In this document: positions 48,886 through 60,388 of the stretch, in pieces | Position numbering within the stretch: position 1 is the stretch's first letter | Layout: each line of letters begins with the position of its first letter | Notes under the pieces: model-generated | The model's database searches: none | Seen by the model: only the letters and a program-made list of their open reading frames with translations | What the model was told of the DNA's origin: nothing | Assembly: GCA_030068075.1 (NCBI GenBank) | Contig: CM057826.1 | Coordinates: 69,909,312 to 69,973,311 of the forward strand | Origin: Paguma larvata | Taxonomy: Eukaryota; Chordata; Mammalia; Carnivora; Viverridae | Direction: 5' to 3' | Length of the DNA stretch: 64,000 nucleotides | Position numbers and translations under genes: made by a program

Positions 48886-49105
48886 GAATGGCTGGGTGGC
48901 TCAGTTGGATTAAGCTTCAGATTCTTGTTTTCAGCTCAGATAACAATCTCATAGTTTGTGAGATTAAGCCCCATGTCTCTATGCTGACAGGGTGGAGCCT
49001 GCTTGGGATTCTCTCTATCCCTTTCTACCTCTTTCTCTCTCTCTCTGCCCCACCACTCATGCGGATCCTCTCACTCTCTCAAAAGAAACATTTTTAAAAA
49101 TTAAA
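48886..49105 (+). mobile_element. SINEC element
   Basis: Head begins in GGCTGGGTGGCTCAGTTGG; CT-rich middle, A-tail. TAAAAAGTA at 48877-48885 and 49107-49115 is the likely duplication. The first bases of the head are altered. Confidence 0.93.
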
Positions 49106-49115
49106 TTAAAAAGTA

Positions 49116-49601
49116 TTAACATAATTACCTGATCTTTAATTTAAAATCAATATCATGATATAAAATTTGAAATTATTTTAAGGATCTTTATTGTACTTAA
49201 ATGTACTTAAATTTGGCTGTAATTATTTCATTTATTCCATATCACAACCATATGATACTTATCTTCATATTAGAGCAGATGAAAATGATTTTTAGATGGT
49301 CTGGTCTAGTTAAGTATATATCCATACCTATATACTAATATACGATAGGAAGAGAATTGTTTCAAGTCTTTCAAACCCCCAAATAATTATTTTATAATAT
49401 ACTTTCATCAGCACAGTAACTATGCTCAGAATTATATTTTTATATTCAATTCATTTATTTTTTTAACATTCTATATTTGATTTTTCACTTTGCTGATCTA
49501 GGAAAACTATGGATTACTTACTGAAACATACAGTTTAAAGAAGAAGGAGGTATCACCAGGTAATATCTTCCAACTTAGGGACTGTATAATAGAGATTCTC
49601 T

Positions 49602-49604
<3 letters not shown>
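49116..49604. other. AT-rich sequence, nothing recognised
   Basis: No frame or repeat. Confidence 0.35.
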
Positions 49605-49654
<50 letters not shown>

Positions 49655-49712
49655 TATATTAATTATATTATATTATATTATATTATATTATATTATATTA
49701 TATATATATATA
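49605..49712. repeat. Compound (TA)n / (TATTA)n microsatellite
   Basis: A (TA) run of over 40 bases passes into a TACATATATATATTAAT bridge, then seven to eight TATTA units (49664-49700), then TA again. Almost pure A+T for 108 bases; a probable unwinding or fragile spot and probably length-variable. Confidence 0.95.
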
Positions 49713-50550
49713 ATTTTGCATCCACATCCACAGAAAGATGACTTTGGGAAACAAATTTTAAAAGGAATCATCGTTTTAAAATACAATCCTTCTACTCTTG
49801 GCTTAGGTCTAATTAAAAGGTCATTTATTCTATTACATACTGTACCAACATAATGAGGGAAAAGAATGAGTATATCTGCTGACCTCTTTTCTCAAATTAT
49901 TCCTATCACTGCGAGTTACACTGGGGACCCTTTAGTCCTCCTGCCTAATAGCATTATTTTAATGGTATGTGATACATATAGTACAATTTTACCTTGAAAT
50001 GTTTTAGAATTCTTAGGTTGCCACTGGGATTTATTTAAAATTAGATTATTAGGGTTAGCATTTTAAAAATATTACAGTGTATGTAAGCAAGTGTGTGTGC
50101 GTTTGGCTTTTGGTTTACAGTTTGTTATTGCTACTGTTGTTGCTGTTACTTGTTGGCCTTCCTGTTTCAAAACATTTTGAAAAGGGAAAGTAGTTTTCCT
50201 CACTTCTTTACTACTTTGTAATGATACATATAAACCATTGTGGGAGCTCATTTTTACCGTATCCTTTACAGATTTTATCCTAGAAACACTTGATATATTA
50301 TCTAATAGGTAGTAGGTCAATTATATCATATGTTATCTAATAGGTAATTATCTAGTAGGTCAAATCAGCATCTTTTTTCAGTTGTAGACATAGAAAGAGA
50401 CTTCTTTCTAAAAATCCTAAACTATGGGATTCCTCCTCAACTATAGACTTTTCTGTTGATTTCCAGTTCAAGCCTGGAGAAGCTTCTGCTGCTGATTGGT
50501 GCATCCCATTACCACGCTTGTAAACATACTATTAGGATTTGCTTCCTAAT
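49713..50550. other. Unassigned sequence
   Basis: AT-rich; no frame or repeat recognised. A direct repeat of TCTAATAGGTA occurs at about 50300 and 50336. Confidence 0.35.
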
Positions 50551-50552
50551 TT

Positions 50553-50740
50553 TTTTTTTTTTTTTTTTTTTGGAAAAAGACACAGAGAGTGTGAGTGGGG
50601 GAGTGGTAGAAAGAAAAGAAGAGAGAGAATCCCAAGCAGACTCAGCACTTTGAGCACAGAGCCCCATGTGGGGCTCGATCCCAGGAAGCGTGAGATCATG
50701 ACTTGAGCAGAAATCAAGAATCAGCCACCCAGGCGCCCCT
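50553..50740 (-). mobile_element. SINEC element, antisense, long T tail
   Basis: A run of about 22 T residues, GACACAGAGAGTGTGAGTGG, head ending CAGCCACCCAGGCGCCCC with a small deletion before it. Flanks TTCCTAATTT (50543-50552) and TTCCCAATTT (50744-50753) are a probable duplication. Confidence 0.94.
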
Positions 50741-50753
50741 CTGTTCCCAATTT

Positions 50754-51106
50754 CCATACTTTTGAAAGCCTCTCTTCATACCTTAAGTTTTTGTGTTTCC
50801 AGTATTTTTAAGAGTTCCGTTGAAGACAGAGTTTGTATGTTTCTCATTCCCCTTGTTGTTTTCGGTTGCTTCCCGCAAGGGAATTATATTCTGCTGCTGC
50901 TATGTTCAAACTGGCAGGCATGCTCTAGTGGCCTGTTCATGTAGGAGATAATCTTATATTTAACTTTAGTGGTGTTTTAAAGTAAATAATGTAACCTGCC
51001 TTATCCTAATGATGTAAATCTATGGAAGAAACTTCAAGAGAATCATCTCATACCAATCTTTTAAGTTCCATCTCCATATTTTCTAAAAATCTTTGATCGT
51101 TAATTC
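50754..51106. other. Unassigned sequence
   Basis: Short frames only; nothing recognised. Confidence 0.35.
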
Positions 51107-51118
51107 TAGTTTATTATT

Positions 51119-51342
51119 TTTTACTTAAAAATATTTTTAATATTTATTATTTTTGAGAGGCAGTGAAAAACAGAGTGTGAGCGGGGGAGAGGCAGAGAGA
51201 GAAAGAGAGACAGAATCCAAAGCCTGCTCCAGGCTCCGAGCTGTCAGCACAGAACCCGATGTAAGGCTTCCGCTCAGGAACTGTAAGATCATGACCTGGG
51301 CTGAAGTCGGAGTCTCAACCAACTGAGCCACCCAGGCGCCCA
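51119..51342 (-). mobile_element. SINEC_Fc-like element, antisense
   Basis: Head ends GAGCCACCCAGGCGCCCA; body near consensus with several CpGs. Flanks share TAGTTTATTATT (51107-51118 and 51343-51354), a 12-bp duplication. Confidence 0.96.
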
Positions 51343-51354
51343 TAGTTTATTATT

Positions 51355-51714
51355 ATTCTTAAATGATTTGTCTACTCTTGTAAAAGTTTATCTTGACATT
51401 GCCCTTGTGCTCTCCAGCTATACTGACAACAGCATCAGTTAGGTTCTGCAGGATCTTTTGTTCCATATCGCTGAGGTTAAAAAGTCACTGCCTAGTAAAG
51501 CCAACATTGATATTTCTACATTTTTCATAAAATGTGAAAAGCCCTCTTTTTTAATATTGAAGATTTTATTTTGGGGGAGTTTTCACTATTATTTAATCAG
51601 TGAATGCTCACTGATAATCAGAAAAAAAAAAAAAGAGAAGCCTACTAACAATAATAAAAACAACTAATCAATATTAAAATCCATAATCTGACAGTTAACA
51701 AAAATCTTCAACAT
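51355..51714. other. Unassigned sequence
   Basis: AT-rich, with an A-run near 51623-51636. No gene seen. Confidence 0.35.
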
Positions 51715-51724
51715 AAAATTTCGA

Positions 51725-51937
51725 GGGGCACCTGGGTGGCTCAGTCGGTTAAGCGGCCGACTTTGGCTCAGGTCATGATCTCGCAGTCTGTGAGTTCGAG
51801 CCCCGCGTCGGGCTCTGTGCTGACCGCTCAGAGCCTGAAGCCTGCTTCGGATTCTGTGTCTCCCTCTCTCTCTGCCCTTCTCCTGCTCACGCTCTGTCTC
51901 TATGTCTCAAAAATAAATAAACGTTAAAAAAAATTTA
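51725..51937 (+). mobile_element. Young SINEC_Fc-like element
   Basis: Close to the consensus I know for felid SINEC: GGTTAAGCGGCCGACTTTGG, GTTCGAGCCCCGCGTCGGGC and AATAAATAAACGTTAAAAAA. Flanks AAAATTTCGA (51715-51724) and AAAATTTCAA (51938-51947) differ only at a CpG. High CpG content marks it as recent. Confidence 0.97.
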
Positions 51938-52089
51938 AAAATTTCAAAGAGTGAAAAAAGGGTTTTAAGACAACCAAAGGGATAAATTATCAATTAATTT
52001 CCAAAAGCAACTGAAGTTGCTCGTATCCGAATTACCATTTTGACAGAATCATCTCTGCCTCCCCTCACTTTCAGCATTGCCTTAGCTTC

Positions 52090-52155
52090 TCAGCTAAGGG
52101 TGGGATTCTGATCCCATAGGAATAGTATCCTTAACAGAAGACATACCAGAGAGCG

Positions 52156-52208
<53 letters not shown>

Positions 52209-52222
52209 CACACACACGCGCG

Positions 52223-52264
<42 letters not shown>

Positions 52265-52466
52265 TGAACAAAGAGGAGGTCATGTGCGCACAAAGCAGGA
52301 CTGTGAGTACCTCTGCAATCCAAGAGAGGAGACCTCAGAATCACACCTGTTTTGCTAGCACCGGGATTTTGTACTTCTCAGACTTCAAAATGTGAGAAAT
52401 AAATTTCCGTTGTGGAAGCCACCCAGCCTGTGGTATTTTGTTATGGCAGCCTGAAGCAGACCTAGA
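52090..52466 (+). mobile_element. MLT1-like LTR containing a compound microsatellite
   Basis: Left part GATCCCATAGGAATAGTATCC and the right part AATGTGAGAAATAAATTTCC, TTGTGGAAGCCACCCAGCC, TGTGGTATTTTGTTATGGC follow the MLT1 LTR consensus. The microsatellite at 52159-52262 sits where that consensus has an ACAGAGACACAC-like stretch. Confidence 0.8.
52159..52262. repeat. Compound (TC)24(CA)5(CG)7(CA)16 microsatellite
   Basis: Four dinucleotide blocks in a row: TC 52159-52206, CA 52207-52216, CG 52217-52230, CA 52231-52262. The 56-base alternating purine-pyrimidine part is a classic Z-DNA former. A (CG)7 run is unusual in a CpG-depleted genome. Confidence 0.97.
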
Positions 52467-54639
52467 ATCAGGTGATGCAAAGTACTGTTAAACATAAGTT
52501 AGTTTTAGGCTATTTCATTTCATAGATGTATTATGCTTTAAACTCTTACTACCTAGTACTAGATTTGAAGAATATTTCTGAAAATTCAGGATTTGAAAAT
52601 TTTTGCAGTTACGCCCTGTATGTAACCTTTTTTACCTCCTCTTAAAGTAGATTCCCAGGGAGAGAAATATCTTAAGGAATTTGATACACATTGCCTTGGG
52701 TGAAGATTCAAACCAAATATGTTTTCAAATGTAATTTAATATTTTACTAGTCTAATACTCCGAGAAAACCATTGGCTGCTGTTGTAAACACTGTACAAAA
52801 CAGTCTTCTCCAAAACAGTTTTACAGATCTCTGTCTTGGCCCAGCATGCATGCAGCCATACTGTGGTCTGGGGGTGTGGTTTTTTGCATTTAAATGCTGT
52901 TTGAGAATTTCTTCACTGTTCACTTTGGCTTTTAGCAATTTGCCAATTATTGTTTTCAGCAAATATTTTCAGTGTAAAAATATCTAAAAAGAACGAAGAA
53001 AATTGTCAAGGAAATAATGCCCCTGATTTTATCCATGTCTATGTTAAATAATTATCTGTGCCTCTGTCTTTCCCTTGGTTTCCTGGATATCCTTTGAACA
53101 TATTAAAATGGTTTAGAGGTCTGAAAGGGGCATTTTTAGGTCAGATTATTTGCTTCTCTTGGAACCACAATGCATTTGAATTAAATAACTGTATATGTGG
53201 TTATAGTTATATGTGAAATATATGTGTAATATATATATACATATATATTTTTTAGATAATTTATATCTGTGATGCACAAGTGTAACACATATGTAAGTTG
53301 TTACGGGTAACTATGATTATAGATGTAGTTTCTAATTTATTTTTTATTATATTGTTCTCAGCCCAGACTTGTCTTATTAAGACACACATAATATAAAAAT
53401 TTGGTTAGTTACTTCTAGAGGGATATTTATTGCTCAAGTTATTCTAAAAAATAATAACTTGTTTAGGCTTAGTTACATATATAAAACTCTAAAATTCATA
53501 TTTAAGATAATATAAATATGCTTTACAAGTTTTAGATTAATTGCTATTGTGTACTAGTCATTTTCTAGATCTAACTGGTGCTAAAAAAAAAAGCCATGCA
53601 GGTCAGTGATATTAGAATAATTACATTTCTCCACAGCAGGTAGTCCCTTCTGTATGATGAGAATGTCATACTATTACCAGTTTTCCTGCTCACACCGAGG
53701 GAGAACCTTTTTAAATAATGTATATCACAGAAAAAAAAAATTCTCACGTTAGATAGTCTGGCATAAAAAATCGAGGCCTAAGATATTTTCTTAAATCTTT
53801 AAGTAAACTTGAGACCTAGAAAAAGCACTATGTTTTCCTGTGCCTTCGTTATGCCTAGAATCTTAATGGTTCTTATCAGGGCATGGGGAATGGGGTGCCG
53901 TGCCTATGTATCTAAGTTTGAGAAGCAGAGCCGCATATAACGCTGTCTCCTAGTTCACACTCGACTGAACATTTCCGTTGTTATAATTTCTCACTACGTT
54001 GCAATAGGAAGCATTGACATTGTTATCTGGGTAATCTGCATTGTTTATAAATTACAATATTATTATGAATTAACTTTTTATGGAAGTTTAACTTTACGTC
54101 AGTAAAATTTTTGGTTTAAATGAGACTTTTACCACAGAAGTTATTTAAGTTTTATTCTCTATTTTGTTTAAGGAAAGAGAAAAGTACTTTTAAAAGTGAT
54201 GCGTTTTTGAATTTACGTTTAGAGTTTGGGGCACTTACACACCCTGAGTGTAGGAAGGTTGGTTCTACAGACCCAGAACATGTTTCCAGACATATGCATT
54301 GAAGGGTGAAGGCCTGTGTGGGATACATGGAATTCATGACCCCAGATCCGGGTCTTGCCTGCTTTCTGAGACTGCCTTCACAGCAACGTGCATGTGTCTC
54401 CATTGTGGTCATGAAGCCAGGTTACTGCTACTGGTGCTGCTCCTGACACAGAGGTTACTTGTGATGACAGTTCCTAGCCATTACCTCACGTGTAAGCTTT
54501 TATTGATAGTACCTTGCTTCAGCTCTATGTGCAGGGCACTCCTCTTCTAATCTAAGGCTTGCAAACTGTTTGCCATTATATTCCTAAAAAATACAAGATC
54601 TGCTCAGACCCCAAGCAGGTACAACCAGGAAAGTGGAAG
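52467..54639. other. Long AT-rich stretch, nothing recognised
   Basis: 2.2 kb. TATATA-rich spots at about 53230-53255. The overlapping opposite-strand frames near 52747-52987 and 54120-54412 are not recognisable proteins. Confidence 0.4.
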
Positions 54640-54915
54640 GATTTGAAGGTCTTGAGGCAAACTGTGGCCAATGGAAAAGAACTTCTATCAATAAATTATT
54701 TTGCCTTTTGTCACCTCCTCTATGATTTTAGTATACTCCATAATAACTTCCTAACTCTCCATAAAAGCTCCCATCGAGACCTTAACAGACTGCCATGCTG
54801 CTCAGCCAACTTGGTAATACAGTTCCTTATACTTGTTCTCCGTCTCTCCCCACTCACTTCTTTTCCTATACTCTGCTTCCCTGTAAATGGACTCCTTAAT
54901 AAACTGTTATGACGT
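54640..54915 (+). mobile_element. Possible class I-type LTR (3' part)
   Basis: CCAAT (54668), ATAAAAGC (54761) and AATAAA (54898) occur in promoter-to-polyadenylation order, with CT-rich text between the last two, as in an LTR U3-R. I cannot name a family and see no primer site after it. Confidence 0.35.
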
Positions 54916-55284
54916 AAGCATTTCCTCAAGCTCTGCTTTTTACTTTCTAAGAAATTCAAGCTAAGATAGGGAGAGGGGAGGCAGAATGAAAAAAAAAAAC
55001 AACATAAGTATGATTTCTGTAAAAACATATTAAAGGACAAGTTGTAGACCCTAGCAGCTTTTATGTATAGGAAATATATTAGATATTGGTGAGGTTTAAA
55101 CAGGTAAAATATTTCTGCCAATTTTAAGAGTGCTTCTCTTATTTGTAGGTGTTGGGAAAGGGAGGGTAAGTAATAGACTTTGCTATCAAAGTTACCAAAT
55201 GTACCCTTTTCTATGAAATGTTACATAGGTAGGTATTGAAAATTTACATCAATAGGTTTCTAAAATTTTCCAGTCATCACCTCC
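54916..55284. other. Unassigned sequence
   Basis: No gene or repeat recognised. Confidence 0.35.
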
Positions 55285-55600
55285 AAGTATGAATTAATTT
55301 ATTTATTTAAATATTTAATGAGTACCTATAGTGGGCCTCCTATGTACTATATGTGTTCTAGCATGTATTCTAACTCTAACAAGAGAGGTAACTTTTTGTT
55401 CTCATTCTGTAAACATCCTAACAAAAATATAAAATAAAACACAGAATATGTAGATGGTGATGACTGACAAGAATAAAAATAAAGCAGGATAAGGGTGTTG
55501 AGAAGGAAAGAGAAAAGGCGGGTGTTCGTAGTGAGATAATATGTGAGCAGAGAGACCTCACAATGTCTCTGAGAGAACCTGACTGTTGGTAGCCTAATAG
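55285..55600. mobile_element. Ancient interspersed repeat, family not assigned
   Basis: AATATTTAATGAGTACCTATAG…CTATGTACTATATG…TTCTAGCATGTA, then AATAAAGCAGGATAAGG and GAGAGACCTCACAATGTCTCTG. The order recalls an old mammalian repeat beginning TATTTATTGAGTGCCTACTATGTGCC and later AAATAAAGCAGGGTGATGTGA. Name and strand are uncertain. Confidence 0.45.
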
Positions 55601-55794
55601 GTCTGTCATCAGTGGAGACTATGATACAGGTGGCTCAAGAAGTTATGTAATTATAATAAGTTATAATAAAAAGAAATTAGAGGAAACTAGATATAGGAGC
55701 GACTCTTCTGTACCTCTCACTGTAATAATAGAATCCAGTTATTTATAGTTTAATATTTTTCTTGAGTACCTTGAATAAAGACAGAAAATGAAAA

Positions 55795-55990
55795 TTTATT
55801 GAGTGTTTATAAAACATGCCAGGCCCTCTTCTAAGCATTTGACGTTTGGTCATTTAATCTGCACCGGAGCCCTGTGTGTGGTAGGTGCTATTTTATCAAC
55901 ATTGTGCAAGGGAGAAAAATGAGGTTTTGAAACCTTAAGAAACTATTCTAAAACCATAGAGATACCTGTTACAAAAAAAAGAGCCAGAAT
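55795..55990 (+). mobile_element. MIR fragment
   Basis: TTTATTGAGTGTTTATAAAACATGCCAGGC, CTTCTAAGCATTTGACG, CATTTAATCTGCACC, GGTAGGTGCTATTTTATC and AAAATGAGGTTTTGAAACC follow the MIR consensus over almost its whole length. Confidence 0.88.
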
Positions 55991-55999
55991 TCCTGTTAT

Positions 56000-56192
56000 A
56001 AAATAATTAAGTCACAGGGGTAAAAATACAGTGTAGAGAGTATAGTCAGTGATACTGTCATAACGTGTGGTGACAGATGGTAACTACCCTTATCCTGGTA
56101 AGCCTTGCATATTGTATAGAATTGTCAATCCACTATGTTGTACATCTGAAACTAATATAACACTGGATAACAACTATCCTTCAAAAGAAAAA
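56000..56192 (+). mobile_element. L1 3' end fragment
   Basis: GTGTGGTGACAGATGGTAAC, TCCACTATGTTGTACATCTG and AAACTAATATAACACTGG are typical of old L1 3' ends (…GTTGTACACCTGAAACTAATATAAT…). 5'-truncated and directly behind the MIR. Confidence 0.85.
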
Positions 56193-56254
56193 ATTCTGAG
56201 CAGAGACTACCTGAGTACAGAGCCCAAAAACATAAAAAACATAACCACTATATT

Positions 56255-56259
<5 letters not shown>

Positions 56260-56289
<30 letters not shown>
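56260..56289. repeat. (TA)n microsatellite
   Basis: About 15 TA units. Confidence 0.9.
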
Positions 56290-56292
<3 letters not shown>

Positions 56293-56507
56293 AGTTTGGA
56301 AAACCTCTGGTTGAAGTTCTGTTGTGATTTCAAAGGCAAAGAAAATAAGTAGTAAGAGAAAAATAATTGTCTCAATTTTCTTCTCAGGTTTTTTTCTCAA
56401 GGCATAGGTAGAAGAGACAAGAAATTAAGTTCATATGTTATAGATTCAATAATACCAACAATGACCACCTGAATCAAAACTGGTGAGTTTTAAAAATGTT
56501 GTGTTGG

Positions 56508-56588
56508 CTGCTTCCAATACTATGTCTCCCTCTCTCTCTGCCGCTCCCCCCCAAAAATATGAATAAACATTAAAACAAATTTTTAAAG
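56508..56588 (+). mobile_element. SINEC 3' fragment, first part of a two-part cassette
   Basis: Starts CTGCTTCCAATACTATGTC, continues CTCCCTCTCTCTCTGCC and ends AATAAACATTAAAAC. It is the 3' third of a SINEC with a small deletion. Its left flank AATGTTGTGTTGG (56495-56507) is repeated only after the next SINE. Confidence 0.88.
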
Positions 56589-56801
56589 GGGGATGCCCGG
56601 ATGGCTCAGTCGGTTAAGCATCCAACTTCAGCTCAGGTCATTATCTTGTGGTTTTGTGAATTTCAGCCCCTCTGTCCTGACAGCTCAGAGCCTGAAGCCT
56701 GCTTCAGATTCTTTCTCTCTCTCTCTCTGCCCCTCCCCCACTCATGGTCTGTTTCTCTCTCTCTCTCTCTCAAATAATGAGTAAACATTAAAAACATTTT
56801 T
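56589..56801 (+). mobile_element. SINEC element, second part of a two-part cassette
   Basis: Head GGGGATGCCCGGATGGCTCAG (in two parts), CT-rich middle, A-tail. Followed by AATGTTGTGTTGG (56802-56814). One 13-bp duplication therefore encloses both SINE parts. Confidence 0.94.
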
Positions 56802-56814
56802 AATGTTGTGTTGG

Positions 56815-59800
56815 GTATTTAAATTTTAATTAGTGTCTATAGTCCCTTTGAATTTCTATTTTTGCATTAATGCTCATATTAAGGTGAGTGATATCTAGAA
56901 ATATTTTAAACATCATTAAATAAAGCAAAATTTCATTAAGCAAACATTATCCAAGAAGTTTGACTAAATTTATATTTATTTTGTTTAATTATAGAATACA
57001 TATTTCAGAGATTAGAATAATAATAGCTTGACAGTATATTGTTCTAAGTAAAAACTTTTACATGGATTTTTAAAACTTAGTTTCAAAGAAAAACATTTTT
57101 ATATTTCAAAACCTGCCAAAATTATATCTTGAATGGATTACGAAAACTGATGAATATTAAGGGCAACCTGTTTTTTACGTTTATATGAAATTTTGTGAAG
57201 TGAGCAGATTCTTAAATTTTCAGGAAAACATAATTGAATTGGATACTTAAAAGAGAATACTTATTTTTGCCAATTGTTAAACTAAATTGAGGCAGATATG
57301 CCTTGATTAACCTTTGTGTGGCAGTTTCTTTTAGTTAGCAGGTCAACTGTTTTCTCATTAATGACATTTTAATTCAAACGAAATTTGAATTAAAGTCACC
57401 ATGGACATACATTGTGCACTAGGGAGAGAAAAACGAGTCCTTCTCTGATATTCTCTTAATAATATATTCTCTGGGCAAGGGAGAATTTTTTTATTATTAT
57501 TCCCTCTCTTACTCTCTTCCTTCCTCACCTCCCATATCATGCTTCCCAGAGTTGCCTCAGATTTCTTTAAATTAAATTGCAGAAATTGTATCTTATGATT
57601 AGGTAAGAAAATGCTGATCTTTTTTTTTTTTTTTTTTTTTTAATTCAGTGCATAGGATATAGAGAAAGGCAGAAAAAACTAACTGGAAGTATTTCAGTGT
57701 TTCTATGTTTTTTTTTTTTTTTTCAAAAGATTTAAATGTATTATTCCCTAGAAATTAGAAAGAAGTTTATTTATTAGTTCTAAAAGTGAAGACTTCATCT
57801 AAATTAAAAGTCCTAATTCAAATGAGCCTACAAATTACTGTAACTGAAAAATTTTAAAAATCTATCTGTCCATCTGGTAAAATAATATCCCCATTATTCA
57901 AGGGGCAGATTCTCAGCAACTAAAATATTTTAAAATCTAATTTTTGTTCTATATTAGGACAATAGCCAGAAATATGCACAAATTCTTAGTGAAACAAATT
58001 TACCTTCAGGTTTCAATACAAAACCTATGTAAAATGGGGCAGCCATTTTACAGATATTTGACTTTCTTCATCCATTGGTAAATAATTCCACATCACTACA
58101 GTGAACATGAAGAAATGAAAAACTGCTGTTTATAATCCTAAACTATAGTCAACCATAGAAATTTAAATGATGTGTAGAATACTAAATGTTTAGAAATGTT
58201 TACCAAAAAATCATTTAACATACAAGTTTCCGTTGTCTAGAAAATCAGTTTTTTTTCAATGATGCTAGAAAAGGAAAATACTTCTGCATATTGGAGGCCA
58301 TATTCTAGATGGAATACTTGCTAATGTTCGTGAGTTCATCTAACATATGGAATTTAGTGATAGGAGTTGACTTTCAATGTCCCATGAGTTACATGTAAAA
58401 CAACTCTAGTTGTTAGTTTTTAACCAAAACTTTCTTAAAGTTGGTGAACATGCACTAATTTTTAGAATACCCCCTTAGATATTAGGATATCTTATTTGGC
58501 TGACTAGAATTGTGTATCTCAGTTCAATCTGATAATATACATGGCCTAATAATATTTTGTTTAATTAAAAAATTATCCTGGGACTGTTTTGGTATTATCA
58601 TAAATGAAATTATAGAAATGTAGTAATATGCAAGATAGTGTGTTTTAAAGTTTAGCCATTTGTGATGTAGAGACAATCAAGTTGTCAGTAAGTTTCATGT
58701 GTATTTCCCTTTCCCAGAATTATGTGTGATTTATAATTCATAAAAATTGTTTTAAGGGAGAATAAGAATGCCTACGATGTGATCTCCATGTCTCTCTGGG
58801 ATAGTTATAGGAGTACTGTACATTTTATTTACTAGGGCTGTATAGTAAGAAGGTACTTAGAAATCTCATCTCTCCTTGAAGCTGAAGGAATAATGTATGT
58901 GCATAAAACAATATTTACTACAGTGCTAGGAGGTATATAAATATTACTGCTAGGATGGCTGATTAGGTTGTCTCAGTGCACTCTCTCTGCTTCTATGTAT
59001 TTGTGTTTGTTGCTATTTTTTACTTGCTTTATTTTGGCTTTCGATTCCATCTACTTCACAGGCTTTCCAAAAGATGACCACTGTGCACTCAAGGTTAACT
59101 TAGTGATATTGAAAGAGTTAAGGTGTTTGCTTCCATGTTAACTTCCAGAAAATAACTTCTGCTTTGGAGAGACTAAACCCAACTTTGGAGATACCAGAAC
59201 CCAGGGTAGAGTTTTGAAGTCTTAAAAAGTAATGGGCAATTGGATATGACCTTGATAAAAATGAACAAGGAAGATTTCTCAATTCCACTTCCCCTCACAG
59301 TGTCCTATTACTCTAGTTTGAAATGATAACTATTATAGAACTCATTCACCATGAATGAAGGAATTATCCCCTATTAAAATGTAAATGCCCCGGAAAAGAC
59401 AGTACAAGAATCAATCAATCATTTATACCTTAATGAGAAGTAGTCACTCAAACTCTCCCAACATTATAGTTATCTGAAATTGAACATTGATAGAATGGAG
59501 ATGAGACATAAGCACGTTGGGAACGAAAAGTAAGAAGGGAGTAAAAATAAAAGAGAGGAGAGAGTGCTGAGAATAACAGCACTATTTACACAGTTATAAA
59601 AAGGTTGACTCACGGGTGACAATTATTGGAGGTAGTGTGCTTAGCTCAAGAAAAGACTGCTACTGTCAAGCCTTCATGAGGAATACTGCATATAAAGGAA
59701 AAAAATAATTCTCTTTGCTCTCTTCCTTGCCTAGAGGGCTACCATTCATGCCGAAGTGTGCTGACATTTCACCCCAACATGGATAGGGATTTTGTATTTA

Positions 59801-60150
59801 TTCGATCACTTTGTGTGCATTTGATTTAAGAACACAAATATAAATGCGTGTATCCTGTATTTATCAGAATAACACAGGAGACATTTTATCAAATTGGTCT
59901 TCACTTTTTAAAATTGTCCTGTGTGTGATTGAAATAGAAATATTGTTTAGATCATGTAGAATGTCTGTGATTAACAACTATTTAATTTAAATATAACTTA
60001 CTCAAAAAATGTCTATTTAGAAGGCACCATACCTTCCAATTCTTTCACACTGATACTCTTTCTTGCCCAAATTGAATATGATATGTGCTTTGCACATCAA
60101 TTAATATAGTCCATTAATCTATCATTGCCATCTTCATCACCACCTTTGGG
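56815..60150. other. Long AT-rich stretch, nothing recognised
   Basis: 3.3 kb without recognised gene or repeat. T runs of 22 (57620-57641) and 16 (57708-57723) bases could be old tail remnants, but no duplications are visible. Confidence 0.4.
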
Positions 60151-60154
60151 TATG

Positions 60155-60158
<4 letters not shown>

Positions 60159-60188
<30 letters not shown>
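60159..60188. repeat. (GT)n microsatellite
   Basis: About 15 GT units. Confidence 0.93.
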
Positions 60189-60189
<1 letters not shown>

Positions 60190-60369
60190 TCAGAATTAAA
60201 CATGAGAGAGTCACACATGAGCAAACAAGTGGTTGTCTGGCTTCAAGCATAATTCTTGAAGGCTCTTTAAGAAAAATTCTCTCTCCTCTTTCATGATAAT
60301 TTGTTGAAAGGCAGACGATACTGTCTATATTTTGTTTATTAAGCAGATATATAATGCATGTAATATACG

Positions 60370-60387
60370 ATATATATATATATATAT
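60370..60387. repeat. (TA)n microsatellite
   Basis: Nine TA units flanked by CGA and CAT; ATATATCATACAATATATTATAC follows in two parts. Confidence 0.85.
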
Positions 60388-60388
60388 C

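Noticed and set aside
49605..49712. Regularly spaced repeats resembling a CRISPR array
   Set aside because: Pure A+T microsatellite without spacers, in a mammalian genome.
52156..52344. Open frame with Arg-Glu and Val-Cys dipeptide repeats
   Set aside because: Translation of the compound microsatellite, not a gene.
54120..54912. Chain of open frames of 60-133 codons on both strands
   Set aside because: No start context, splice pattern or family resemblance; overlaps a possible LTR. Chance frames are the simpler explanation.
57620..57723. Two T runs as further tail-only insertions
   Set aside because: No flanking duplications could be found, unlike at 7181-7222.
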